Shown here piece by piece: positions 13,547 to 21,072 of a stretch of DNA of 31,075 nt (position 1 is its first letter; every line of letters starts with the position of its first letter). The DNA lies in the NCBI GenBank assembly GCA_001821915.1, contig MHOR01000002.1, positions 9,411 through 40,485 on the forward strand, in the 5' to 3' direction. Under the pieces are notes generated by a model, which saw only the letters and a program-made list of their open reading frames with translations, ran no database searches and was not told the origin of the DNA. Source of the stretch: Candidatus Staskawiczbacteria bacterium RIFCSPHIGHO2_02_FULL_34_10. GTDB taxonomy: Bacteria; Patescibacteriota; Minisyncoccia; Minisyncoccales; Staskawiczbacteraceae. A program made the position numbers and the translations under genes.

Positions 13547-14298
13547 TTCATTTAAAAACAAAAGAAGAAATTGCAATAATGGCTGAAGGCGGGAAAATTT
13601 TGGCAGTGGTTTTAGCGGAAGTTGAAAAAATGGTAAAACCAGGAATTACTACCCTAGAATTAGACAGGGCATCAGAGGTTCTTATTTTAAAATACGGGGC
13701 AAAATCCGCCTTTAAAGGATATGAAGGTTTTCCTTATTCCTTGTGCGCATCTGTAAATGATGTAATAGTTCATGGATTTCCCTCAAATTATAAATTACAA
13801 AATGGCGATATTGTTGGTTTGGACTTAGGAGTTTTACATAAAGGATATAACACCGATATGGCGGTGACTGTGGCGGTAGGGGAAGTTTCTTACGAGGCAA
13901 AAAGGTTAATTTTAGTTACAAAAAAAGCTTTAAGAATAGGCATTAAAAAAGCAAGAGCGGGTATTACTACGGGAGACTTGGGAAACACTATTCAGCGATA
14001 TATTGAAGATCAAGGATATGGAGTAGTGCGTGACTTATGCGGTCATGGAATAGGAAAAAAGGTGCATGAGGATCCTCAAATTCCAAATTATGGTCAACGT
14101 CACAAAGGCATAGAATTAAAAGAGGGAATGGTAATTTGCATAGAGCCCATGGTTACTATAGGTGACTGGCATCTTAGAAAAGCTCAAGATGGCTATGGAT
14201 TCGCCACTCGCGACGGTTCACTATCAGCCCACTTTGAGCATACAATTGTAATTACTAAAGACGGATCTAAAATTTTAACATCATTTGAACCCCGTTAG
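13543..14298 (+). CDS. map: Methionine aminopeptidase, type I
   Basis: The enzyme removes the initiator methionine from nascent proteins. The 251 residues contain the metal ligands in the expected places: Asp in GLDLGV, Asp in YNTDMAV, His in GHGIGKKVHE, Glu in CIEPM and Glu in FEHTIVIT. There is no N-terminal zinc-finger extension. The ATG overlaps the upstream TGA (ATGA). Its TAG stop (14296-14298) lies within the left terminal repeat of the 14289-14420 element. The secY-adk-map order is standard. Confidence 0.97.
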   Translation: MIHLKTKEEIAIMAEGGKILAVVLAEVEKMVKPGITTLELDRASEVLILKYGAKSAFKGYEGFPYSLCASVNDVIVHGFPSNYKLQNGDIVGLDLGVLHKGYNTDMAVTVAVGEVSYEAKRLILVTKKALRIGIKKARAGITTGDLGNTIQRYIEDQGYGVVRDLCGHGIGKKVHEDPQIPNYGQRHKGIELKEGMVICIEPMVTIGDWHLRKAQDGYGFATRDGSLSAHFEHTIVITKDGSKILTSFEPR

Positions 14299-14420
14299 AA
14301 GTTTGGATAAATTAGTAAAAGATTCTATGGGATATAATGTTTAGTATATTATTAAATAATATGTGTAAGCAAGAAATAATTTTTTGAAAAATTATTTCTT
14401 GCCTAGACTTCTAACGGGGT
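14289..14420. mobile_element. MITE-like element with 14-bp terminal inverted repeats (copy 1)
   Basis: ACCCCGTTAGAAGT (14289-14302) and its exact complement (14407-14420) bound a 132-bp AT-rich element with a 16-bp internal hairpin, arms GCAAGAAATAATTTTT, at 14369-14402. It bridges the map stop and the tpiA GTG start. A second copy of 133 bp lies inverted at 23708-23840. No transposase is encoded and no clear target duplication is seen. Confidence 0.75.
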
Positions 14421-15156
14421 GAAGAAATTAATAGTTGCTAATTGGAAAATGAATCCTTCAACCGAGAAAGAGGCTAAAGAACTTTTTGATACGGTAAAAG
14501 CCGCCTTCGCTAAAGCTTCGGCGAGCCAAAGAAAGGGGATTGAGGTGGTCATATGTCCGCCTTTTGTTTACTTGTCCTTGCTAAAAGGTATTACTCTTGG
14601 CGCGCAGAATGTTTTTTATAAAGAACAAGGATCATTTACGGGAGAAGTTTCACCGTTAATGCTAAAAGATTTGAAAGTAAAATACGTAATTGTGGGGCAT
14701 TCAGAATCAAGAAAAAATCTTAATGAAACAGATGAAATTATTAATAAAAAAGTAAAAGAAGTCTTGGCAGTTGAATTAAAACCGATTTTGTGTGTTGGTG
14801 AAAATGAAGGTGAAAGTAAATCAGAAGTTTTGGAAAAACAAATTACACAAGATTTAAAAAATGTTTCAGAAAAAGATTTAAAAAATGTGGTGATAGCTTA
14901 TGAACCGATATGGGCTATTGGCACGGGAAATAATTGTTCTATTGAAGAAACGATAATTTCAGTTTTAATGATTAAAAAAATAATTGCAAAATTGTACAGC
15001 GAAAAAATAGTAGAAAATATGAAAATTCTTTATGGCGGAAGTGTGAATAGTCAAAATTCAGCAGAATATATTAAAAATAGGGAAGTTGATGGATTGCTAG
15101 TTGGTGGGGCTTCGTTAAACGCAGAAGAATTCGTAAAAATTATAAAGTTAACTTGA
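14419..15156 (+). CDS. tpiA: Triosephosphate isomerase
   Basis: The enzyme interconverts dihydroxyacetone phosphate and glyceraldehyde 3-phosphate in glycolysis. Visible are the catalytic Lys in ANWKMN (residue 10), His in IVGHSESR, Glu in AYEPIWAIGTG, and phosphate-binding YGGSVN and VGGASL. The 245 residues are normal. The GTG start overlaps the right terminal repeat of the upstream element. An in-frame palindromic stretch (14502-14523) encodes AAFAKASA, an extra segment compared with typical family members. There is no Shine-Dalgarno site. Confidence 0.96.
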   Translation: MKKLIVANWKMNPSTEKEAKELFDTVKAAFAKASASQRKGIEVVICPPFVYLSLLKGITLGAQNVFYKEQGSFTGEVSPLMLKDLKVKYVIVGHSESRKNLNETDEIINKKVKEVLAVELKPILCVGENEGESKSEVLEKQITQDLKNVSEKDLKNVVIAYEPIWAIGTGNNCSIEETIISVLMIKKIIAKLYSEKIVENMKILYGGSVNSQNSAEYIKNREVDGLLVGGASLNAEEFVKIIKLT

Positions 15157-15181
15157 TAATTCGTTTATTTTTTGATACCAT
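15153..15181 (+). promoter_or_regulatory. Promoter of the 15223 small ORF
   Basis: TTGATA (15153-15158), 17 nt, TACCAT (15176-15181) preceded by TGA. The -35 overlaps the tpiA stop codon. Confidence 0.55.
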
Positions 15182-15222
15182 CTAATTTGTGTTTCGATCT
15201 TTGACATTTTAGGGGGATTGAG

Positions 15223-15384
15223 ATGAAAAACAAAATATCAGAAAACTATCGTCATTTACCCATGTTTAAACACGGCAGAGAGCCACATAAAGTATGGAAA
15301 TTTCTTGCAGCCTTTTTTCAAGGATATTGTGACGTTCGACTTTCTTGCGGTGTTTGGCATTCATGGAAATCTGCATACTTGTGA
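15223..15384 (+). CDS. Small orphan protein (53 residues)
   Basis: An AGGGGG site 6-7 nt before the ATG, a promoter at 15153-15181 and a terminator at 15476-15505 support this short ORF. The product starts MKNKISENYRHLPMFKHGRE and ends CGVWHSWKSAYL. It has two Cys, several aromatic residues and a net positive charge. I do not recognise it. The organisation matches the other small cassettes of this window. Confidence 0.6.
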   Translation: MKNKISENYRHLPMFKHGREPHKVWKFLAAFFQGYCDVRLSCGVWHSWKSAYL

Positions 15385-15475
15385 GCGACAGGGTATTTTC
15401 TCTCAAAAAGAAAAAATCCTATAATTTATCCTATTGAAAAAAGAACTTTTGAATAATAATTAATTAGCTTTTAAG

Positions 15476-15505
15476 AAGGTTAGCACTTGCTAACCTTATT
15501 TTTTT
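15476..15505 (+). terminator. Intrinsic terminator
   Basis: A 10-bp perfect stem AAGGTTAGCA-CT-TGCTAACCTT is followed by ATTTTTTT. It lies 92 nt after the 15223-15384 ORF and before the ykuK hairpin array. Confidence 0.9.
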
Positions 15506-15516
15506 ACATTATTAAA

Positions 15517-15647
15517 CCCGCGAAGCGGGGCGAAGGAGATAATATAAATCCCCAAAGTTTTGCATGGGCAAAACTTTGGAAAAGGCACATCTGCCAATCC
15601 TGCTTAAAATCAGGATTGGTAGATGTGCCACGGGTATTAGCCCGTGG
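15517..15647 (+). repeat. Array of four hairpins ahead of ykuK
   Basis: In order: CCCGC-GAA-GCGGG (15517-15529), CCAAAGTTTTGC/GCAAAACTTTGG (15552-15579), a 19-bp stem with one mismatch from GGCACATCT to AGATGTGCC (15584-15629), and CCACGGG/CCCGTGG (15628-15647). The last two share two bases. Such clustered palindromes resemble REP/IS200-type termini, but no transposase is present. Confidence 0.75.
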
Positions 15648-15655
15648 ATTTCTAT

Positions 15656-15683
15656 TTGACAATTTTCTTATTTGGCATATATT
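15656..15683 (+). promoter_or_regulatory. Promoter of ykuK, predicted leaderless
   Basis: TTGACA (15656-15661), 16 nt, TATATT (15678-15683). The expected start falls on or next to the ATG at 15691. Confidence 0.75.
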
Positions 15684-15690
15684 TAACCAT

Positions 15691-16293
15691 ATGGATAAAG
15701 AAATACAAAACGAGCCAGTCCGCATCAACCCAGCCCGTAAGGCTTCGCTTAACGATACTGGCGGGTACACTGAAGGCGTTGTTGGTGGGCAATTTTTTAG
15801 CCCTAGTAAAGGCAATATGGAATTTAAAGAGGTTATAAAAGAAATTTATGACTATATTTCGGCCGAGCCGCTCTTTTTTTATGATATTGTGGTTGGATGC
15901 GATTCACCATCTTCTGACAAACCATTTTTTCCTATAGCTATAGTTATATTACGAACAGGAGCTGGTGGAAGATTTTTTTTGAAAAAAATGCATTATCCAG
16001 ATAATTACTTAAAAAGATTTATGAATATAAATTGGAAACAGAGGATTTTACAAGAAGTATATTTATCATGTGAATTAGCTTTATCGCTAAGAGAAACTTT
16101 AGAAAAAGAATTTGGAAAGGCCACCCCAACTTTTAACTATCAATTTGCTTATATTCATGCTGATGTTGGTGAACAAGGAAAAACAAAAGAAATGGTAAAA
16201 GAAGTTACGGGTTTAATCAGAGCCAATGGATTTGAACCAAGAATAAAACCACAGTCGTTCGCCGCCTCGGTGGTGGCTGATCGGTATACATAA
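15691..16293 (+). CDS. YkuK-family (DUF458) RNase H-like protein
   Basis: Family members are predicted RNase H-fold proteins of unproven function. The core starts near residue 30 (FFSPSKGNMEFKEV). It shows VVGCDSPSSDKPFFPIAIVI with the conserved Asp, IHADVGEQGKTKEMVKEVTG, and the C-terminal IKPQSFAASVVADRYT, all typical of the group. I take ATG 15691 because the promoter points to it and upstream codons run through hairpins. About 28 residues before the core (NPARKASLNDTGG...) look repeat-derived. The real start might be nearer the core. Confidence 0.82.
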   Translation: MDKEIQNEPVRINPARKASLNDTGGYTEGVVGGQFFSPSKGNMEFKEVIKEIYDYISAEPLFFYDIVVGCDSPSSDKPFFPIAIVILRTGAGGRFFLKKMHYPDNYLKRFMNINWKQRILQEVYLSCELALSLRETLEKEFGKATPTFNYQFAYIHADVGEQGKTKEMVKEVTGLIRANGFEPRIKPQSFAASVVADRYT

Positions 16294-16333
16294 ACTCAAA
16301 AGAGTAGTTCTTTTACAAGGGAAGGATTTTTTA

Positions 16334-16681
16334 ATGCTACAACAAGTTGGCTTTCCAGAAAATAATTGTCTAAAAAAATTAATTATCAATGATAATCAAA
16401 AAATAGACAGACTTTGCCGCAACAATATTACGACATGGTCCTGCGCCTGTAATCATAATAATTGTTGTGAATTAATTTTATACAGTCGCCTTAACTCTTC
16501 TGGCATATTTGAATCCGGAATTATATGTGCGCCAGGTTCCGATTATGGCATCTGGAAAAATTTTCCATTAGAATTACTTCGTATATTCTCATTTGATAGA
16601 AAAATCTGTTATTCAGCATCGTATCGTTGTTATGTAAACTTAATTGAAGGTCAGGTTTTTAGAATCAAAAAACTTGATTGA
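16334..16681 (+). CDS. Cys-rich orphan protein, unknown function
   Basis: The 115-residue product has a Cys/His-rich middle (CNHNNCCELILYS) and further Cys residues, suggesting a metal site or disulfides. There is no signal peptide or membrane segment. I do not recognise it. An AAGGGAAGG site lies about 9 nt before the ATG, and the gene lies 40 nt after ykuK, so it may be co-transcribed. A good terminator (16715-16747) follows. Confidence 0.62.
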   Translation: MLQQVGFPENNCLKKLIINDNQKIDRLCRNNITTWSCACNHNNCCELILYSRLNSSGIFESGIICAPGSDYGIWKNFPLELLRIFSFDRKICYSASYRCYVNLIEGQVFRIKKLD

Positions 16682-16714
16682 AGTATTATATTTTTAGTAT
16701 TTCTTGAGATATTT

Positions 16715-16747
16715 AGCGCCTCATTACTCACTAGGCGCTCTTTTTTT
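16715..16747 (+). terminator. Intrinsic terminator
   Basis: AGCGCCT pairs with AGGCGCT around an 11-nt loop and is followed by CTTTTTTT. It closes the ykuK unit before the alaS promoter. Confidence 0.88.
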
Positions 16748-16751
16748 ACGT

Positions 16752-16780
16752 TTGCCCAAAAATATTTTATGATGTAGAAT
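16752..16780 (+). promoter_or_regulatory. Promoter of alaS, predicted leaderless
   Basis: TTGCCC (16752-16757), 17 nt, TAGAAT (16775-16780). The expected start is 16786-16787, at the alaS ATG (16787). Confidence 0.7.
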
Positions 16781-16786
16781 GAATGT

Positions 16787-18520
16787 ATGAATTCTTCAGA
16801 ATTGAGGACAAAATTTTTGGATTTTTTTGAAAAACGGGGACACAAAATAATTCCTAGCGCTTCTTTAATTCCTAAGGATTCAACTGTTTTATTTACCACT
16901 GCAGGGATGCAACCATTGGTGCCGTTTTTATTGGGAGAAAAACATCCTAATGGGAAAAGGTTAGTTAATTATCAAAAATGCTTACGAACGGATGATATCG
17001 AAGAAGTGGGCGATGATACTCACCTTACATTTTTTGAAATGCTAGGGAATTGGTCGTTGGGTGACTATTGGAAAGAAGATTCTATAAAGTGGAGTTTTGA
17101 ATTTCTAACCAAAGAGTTAAATATCCCAATTGAAAGATTAGCAGTATCCTGTTTTATCGGGGACCAAAATGCGCCAAAAGATCAAGAATCAGCTGATATA
17201 TGGGAGGGATTGGGAGTCAAAAAAGAAAGAATTGCATTTTTACCCAAAAAAGATAATTGGTGGGGCCCGGTTGGGGACACTGGTCCTTGCGGTCCTGATA
17301 CAGAAATCTTTTATTGGAAATTAAGCGATACTCCTATACCTAAAAAATTTGACCCAACCGACAAAAACTGGGTTGAAATTTGGAATAATGTTTTTATGCA
17401 ATATGTGAAAGATAGTAATGGAAATTATTCTCTAGCTGAACAGAAAAATGTTGATACCGGTATGGGTTTTGAAAGAACTTTGGCGGTTTTGAACGGCTAT
17501 ACTAATATTTATCAGACGGATTTATTTGAACCGATTATAAAACTATTTCCCGGCCACTTTGACGAACGTAAAAAGCGAATTATTGCTGATCATGCCAGAG
17601 CGTCGATGTTTCTTATTTCTGATGGTGTTGTTCCATCAAATAAGGACCAAGGGTATGTGTTACGAAGGTTGCTTAGAAGAATGATGGTGCATATGCGGGA
17701 ACTGAGCGCAACAGAATTACTAGATCCAATTAAAAAGAGCATAGAAATGTATAAAAATTTATATGATTTAGACGAAGATAAGATTTTATTAGTTGTAAAA
17801 GAAGAATCTAATAAATTTGAAAAAACATTGGCAACAGGATTGAAAGCCATTGAAAAAATAGATACTATTAATGGTAAAGAAGCTTTTTTACTATATGAAA
17901 CATATGGATTTCCTTTAGAAGTTTTAGAAGAAATAAGGGTAGTAGAAAGTAGAGAAGGCTTTTTTGAAGAGCTTAAAAAACACCAAGAGCTTTCAAGAAC
18001 GGCTTCGGCCGGTATGTTTAAAGGGGGATTGGCAGATCATAATATTGAAACGATAAAGTTGCATACTGCCCACCACTTGCTTTTGGCAGCGTTGCAAGAA
18101 ATGTTTGGAAAAGAAGTAAAGCAAAAAGGAAGTAATATAAATTCTGAAAGGTTGAGAATTGATTTTTCGTTTGACAGAAAGTTAACAGATGATGAAAAAA
18201 AGAGGTTAGAAGATATGATAAATGAAAAAATACAGGAAGGTTTAGAAGTGATAAAAAGAGAAATGCCAAAGGAAGAAGCAGAGAAAATTGGCGCAGAAAG
18301 TGAATTTGGTGTAAAATATGGTAATACAGTGTCTGTTTATTTTATTGGGGATAAAAAGGGAATTATATTCAGTAAAGAATTTTGCGGAGGTCCACATGTA
18401 AATAATACATCTGAACTAGGAAAGTTTAAAATTATTAAAGAAGAGGCTTCAAGTCAAGGGGTAAGGAGAATCAAAGCAATCCTACAATATAAATTAGAAG
18501 GTCAAAATGTAGAAAAATAG
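16787..18520 (+). CDS. alaS: Alanyl-tRNA synthetase, minimal form
   Basis: AlaRS charges tRNA-Ala. At 577 residues it is far shorter than the roughly 870 of typical bacterial enzymes. The catalytic class II core is complete (KFLDFFEKRGHKIIPSASLI, GPCGPDTEIFYW, DTGMGFERTLAVLNG). The editing zinc site is kept (H426xxxH430 in HTAHH, C533GGPH537). Missing are the beta-barrel part of the editing domain, since MFKGGLADHNIETIKLHTA follows the tRNA-binding helices directly, and the whole C-terminal C-Ala domain. Reading frame and ends look intact, so this is a compact natural form, not a truncation. The predicted transcript is leaderless. Confidence 0.94.
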   Translation: MNSSELRTKFLDFFEKRGHKIIPSASLIPKDSTVLFTTAGMQPLVPFLLGEKHPNGKRLVNYQKCLRTDDIEEVGDDTHLTFFEMLGNWSLGDYWKEDSIKWSFEFLTKELNIPIERLAVSCFIGDQNAPKDQESADIWEGLGVKKERIAFLPKKDNWWGPVGDTGPCGPDTEIFYWKLSDTPIPKKFDPTDKNWVEIWNNVFMQYVKDSNGNYSLAEQKNVDTGMGFERTLAVLNGYTNIYQTDLFEPIIKLFPGHFDERKKRIIADHARASMFLISDGVVPSNKDQGYVLRRLLRRMMVHMRELSATELLDPIKKSIEMYKNLYDLDEDKILLVVKEESNKFEKTLATGLKAIEKIDTINGKEAFLLYETYGFPLEVLEEIRVVESREGFFEELKKHQELSRTASAGMFKGGLADHNIETIKLHTAHHLLLAALQEMFGKEVKQKGSNINSERLRIDFSFDRKLTDDEKKRLEDMINEKIQEGLEVIKREMPKEEAEKIGAESEFGVKYGNTVSVYFIGDKKGIIFSKEFCGGPHVNNTSELGKFKIIKEEASSQGVRRIKAILQYKLEGQNVEK

Positions 18521-18571
18521 GATACGAACAATTCTATATTTCTATTTTTCTAAATTCTATATTCTAAAATT
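18521..18571 (+). repeat. Degenerate heptad hairpin, TAGAAAA family
   Basis: GTAGAAAAATAG at the end of alaS pairs with CTATTTTTCTAAATTC and ATATTCTAAAAT upstream of the next ATG. It is shorter and less regular than the other copies. Confidence 0.6.
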
Positions 18572-19864
18572 ATGGCAAAGAAAAAAGTATACGATATTTT
18601 ACCTCCAAATGTGGCTAATAAGTTAGAAAACACTATAAAGTCTATTGATGAAGGGGAGAAAAAGAAAAAAGAAAAAATAAATTACAAAAAACCAGTTGTT
18701 AGTGTTGATAAAAAAAGACGATTTCCATTGTGGGAAATTTTCGTTGGTGGATTTGTAATAATTATTTTAATTTGTGTATATTTTTATAACACATTACCAG
18801 AAGTAAATATACAAATTTGGCCAAAATTGGAAACACTAACTTTGCAAGAGAGTATAACTGCTGATAAATTAGTCGGTGAAGTTGATTTACAAAAAAAGGT
18901 TATTCCAGCAAAATATATTGAAATTCAAAAAGATGGCTCTCAGGAATTTCCTGCAACGGGAAGCGCTTCAAATGACGGAAAGGCTTTGGGTGTTATTAGA
19001 GTTTATAATAAAGTAAATCCGTCTACTCCTCTTGTGCTTAAAACAGGAACGCACTTTTTATCTGATTCGGGCAAATACTTTGTCACATTAGAAAAAATTA
19101 CAATACCAGGGATGCAAAAAGGCGCGGCTGGATTTATTGATGTAAAAGTACAAGCGGAAGAATCTGGAACAGAATATAATATTAAACCTTCTAAATTTTC
19201 AGTGCCAAAGTTGTCTGGCACATTATATTATTATGGTATTTTTGGTGAATCAAATAGTGATATGAAAGGGGGGTACACTGGCAATGTTAAAAAAGTAACA
19301 AAGAGTGATATTTCAAACGCAAAAGATGTTTTGACAAAATCATTATTAAGCCAAGCAAGATCTTCTTTGGGCGATAATTTTTCTTTTGAATATATTATAT
19401 TAGATGAGGCTATTTTAGATAATATTATTAGTTTTAACTCCAGCGCAAAAGAGGGAACAGTCGCAGATAATTTTACTGAAAGCGCGACCGTTAAAGTTTT
19501 AGCTATTGGATTTAAGAAACAAGATGCAGATAAATTTGTTAATGATGATATATTTTCACAATTGCAGAATAATAGGAAAATTTTGGAAAAAAGTGTAGAT
19601 AATAAATATAGTGCCAATTCTGCTGATATTAAAGGAGGGAAATTAGTTTTAAGTATTAACTCTACCTCTAAAAATTATCAAAGTGTAGATTTAAATAGTA
19701 TAATTGATTTATTACCTAAAAAATCAGCAGATAAAATAGGTGCTATTTTTGAGGAAAAATTTGGTAGTAATATATCAGAGTTAAAAGTTAACTTTTGGCC
19801 ATTCTGGGTAAAAACTGCTCCAAATAATAAAAATAGAATTAAAGTAGATCTGAATTTTGAATAA
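18572..19864 (+). CDS. Membrane-anchored baseplate-J-like protein
   Basis: The 430 residues have a charged cytoplasmic N-terminus (1-50), one membrane helix at about 53-72 (LWEIFVGGFVIIILICVYF) and a large outside domain. The section with ATGSASNDGKALGVIRVYNK, TGTHFLSDSGKYF, and AGFIDVKVQAEESGTEYNI resembles the region often annotated as baseplate J-like in CPR genomes. Nothing phage-like surrounds it, so a surface or envelope role is more likely. The start follows a hairpin right arm. It sits between alaS and infA. Confidence 0.72.
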   Translation: MAKKKVYDILPPNVANKLENTIKSIDEGEKKKKEKINYKKPVVSVDKKRRFPLWEIFVGGFVIIILICVYFYNTLPEVNIQIWPKLETLTLQESITADKLVGEVDLQKKVIPAKYIEIQKDGSQEFPATGSASNDGKALGVIRVYNKVNPSTPLVLKTGTHFLSDSGKYFVTLEKITIPGMQKGAAGFIDVKVQAEESGTEYNIKPSKFSVPKLSGTLYYYGIFGESNSDMKGGYTGNVKKVTKSDISNAKDVLTKSLLSQARSSLGDNFSFEYIILDEAILDNIISFNSSAKEGTVADNFTESATVKVLAIGFKKQDADKFVNDDIFSQLQNNRKILEKSVDNKYSANSADIKGGKLVLSINSTSKNYQSVDLNSIIDLLPKKSADKIGAIFEEKFGSNISELKVNFWPFWVKTAPNNKNRIKVDLNFE

Positions 19865-19877
19865 TTTTGAATAAGAC

Positions 19878-19906
19878 TTGACCTTTATAGGTTAATTTGA
19901 TATCAT
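19878..19906 (+). promoter_or_regulatory. Promoter of infA, nearly leaderless
   Basis: TTGACC (19878-19883), 17 nt ending TTTGA, TATCAT (19901-19906). The predicted start at 19912-19914 leaves 6-8 nt before the ATG at 19920. It heads the alpha-type cluster. Confidence 0.8.
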
Positions 19907-19919
19907 TTAAGTTACGTAA

Positions 19920-20279
19920 ATGGATTTAAACGAAGATATAAATAGCGATAAGAATCAGTCATCAGAAGCTCCTTTGAGTCCACCAAATACATCGCAATCA
20001 GCTCCATTAAAGAGTAATGTGGATGATAGAACGCAAGAATCTTCTGAGAATCAGAAACTCCCATCCTTAAGAAAAATTATTAAAAGGGAAGGAAGAGTTA
20101 TTGAGGCTTTACCAAATGCCTTTTTTAAGGTATTATTGGACGATAATAAGGAAATAACAGGTTTTTTATCAGGTAAAATGAGGCTTAATAGAATTAAGAT
20201 TTTACCGGGTGATAAAGTAACATTAGAAATGACAGAGTATGATATGGGTAAAGGCAGGATTGTATATCGTTTGAAATAA
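19920..20279 (+). CDS. infA: Translation initiation factor IF-1 with long N-terminal extension
   Basis: IF-1 occupies the 30S A site during initiation. The OB-fold core begins near residue 56 and carries REGRVIEALPNAFFKVLL, FLSGKMRLNRIKILPGDKV and TEYDMGKGRIVYRLK. Ordinary IF-1 is about 72 residues; this one is 119. The extra 50 or so N-terminal residues are Ser/Asn/Asp/Pro-rich and likely disordered. The upstream promoter is so close to the ATG that the long form must be the one translated if it is used. Confidence 0.93.
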   Translation: MDLNEDINSDKNQSSEAPLSPPNTSQSAPLKSNVDDRTQESSENQKLPSLRKIIKREGRVIEALPNAFFKVLLDDNKEITGFLSGKMRLNRIKILPGDKVTLEMTEYDMGKGRIVYRLK

Positions 20280-20401
20280 TTTAAAATTCAAAAATTAAAA
20301 TGCAAAATTAAGGTATAAATTTTTTTAAGAAAAATTTATGATATATTATCGCGAAGCGATACCAAGACTTTTAACTTCGATATTTAATTTTTACATTATC
20401 A
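20280..20401 (+). repeat. Heptad hairpin, AAAATCA/AAAATGC family, with different tips (copy 4)
   Basis: Outer arms match the 3781, 4846 and 8637 copies (AAAATGC, AAAATTA; then CGATATTTAATTTTTAC). The GC-rich tips are replaced by ATAAATTTTT/AAAAATTTAT and TATCGC-GAA-GCGATA (20347-20361). So the architecture is kept while the modules are exchanged. Confidence 0.75.
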
Positions 20402-20518
20402 ATGAAAGTACGGCCATCAGTTAAAAAAATTTGTAATGATTGTAAAATCGTCAAAAGAGAGGGATGTGTTTATGTTATTTGTAAAAAGAATCCAAAACAT
20501 AAGCAAAGACAAGGTTAA
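20402..20518 (+). CDS. rpmJ: 50S ribosomal protein L36 (bL36)
   Basis: bL36 is a small zinc-binding protein of the 50S subunit. The 38 residues read MKVRPSVKKICNDCKIVKRE and then end with CVYVICKKNPKHKQRQG. The zinc ligands are CxxC (residues 11 and 14), a third Cys and the late His. It lies between infA and rpsM, the usual place. Confidence 0.95.
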   Translation: MKVRPSVKKICNDCKIVKREGCVYVICKKNPKHKQRQG

Positions 20519-20607
20519 AATTAGAAAATAGAAATTAGTAAATAGAAAGTAGAATGTTAACGTTTCGTATTCTAGATTCTACTTTCTAGATTCTAGATTA
20601 TCACACA
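20519..20607 (+). repeat. Heptad hairpin, TAGAAAA family
   Basis: Left units ATTAGAA, AATAGAA, ATTAGTA, AATAGAA, AGTAGAA; loop GTTAACGTTTCG, the same as at 6480; right units TATTCTA, GATTCTA, CTTTCTA, GATTCTA. The rpsM ATG follows after a short TCACACA tail. Confidence 0.88.
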
Positions 20608-20997
20608 ATGCCAAGAATTGCGGGAGTCAATATTCCTGAAAATAAAAGAATTCAAATAGCAATTACCTATATATATGGAATTGGGGATTCTTTGGGTAAA
20701 AAAGTTTTAGAAGAAGCAAAAATTGATTTAAATAAAAAAGCTAAAGATTTAACTGCAAAAGAAGTTAATGATTTAAAAGATATTATTGAAAAGACCCATA
20801 AAATTGAGGGAGACCTAAGAAGGCAGGTTATGGTAAATATAAAAAGACTAAAAGATATTGGTACATGGAGGGGGTCGCGTCATGCAAAAAGATTACCAGT
20901 AAGAGGTCAAAGAACAAAAACAAATACTAGGACCATAAGAGGAAACGTGCGTAAAACTATGGGTTCAGGAAGAAAGCCAGCAGCAGCGCCAACCTAA
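20608..20997 (+). CDS. rpsM: 30S ribosomal protein S13 (uS13)
   Basis: uS13 is a 30S head protein forming an intersubunit bridge and contacting P-site tRNA. The 129 residues start MPRIAGVNIPENKRIQIA and show YIYGIGDSLGKKVL, DLRRQVMVNIKRLKDIGTWR and the basic RGQRTKTNTRTIRG tail. It is slightly longer than usual at the C-terminus. There is no Shine-Dalgarno site. Confidence 0.97.
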   Translation: MPRIAGVNIPENKRIQIAITYIYGIGDSLGKKVLEEAKIDLNKKAKDLTAKEVNDLKDIIEKTHKIEGDLRRQVMVNIKRLKDIGTWRGSRHAKRLPVRGQRTKTNTRTIRGNVRKTMGSGRKPAAAPT

Positions 20998-21072
20998 AAC
21001 TAATTTAAAATGCAAAAATCAAAATTTAAAATTAAGGTAGCAAAATTTATAAAAGAAAATTTTGATAAATAA
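20998..21072 (+). repeat. Short AAAATCA/AAAATGC-family spacer
   Basis: AAAATGC, AAAAATC, AAAATTT and AAAATTA units lead into GCAAAATTTATAAAAGAAAATTTTG, a small hairpin in two halves (CAAAATTT / AAATTTTG). The GC-rich tips of the other copies are missing. Confidence 0.6.

Noticed and set aside
14320..14345. TATAAT inside the 14289-14420 element as a tpiA promoter
   Set aside because: A TATAAT is present, but no acceptable -35 box lies 16-18 nt upstream, so I do not call it.
15487..15690. N-terminal extension of the YkuK-family protein to 268 residues
   Set aside because: The added part runs through a terminator T-run and several hairpins and lies upstream of the predicted promoter.
18572..19864. 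Prophage, because of the baseplate-J-like domain
   Set aside because: No capsid, tail, integrase or lysis genes are nearby, and the protein has a membrane anchor and lies between alaS and infA.
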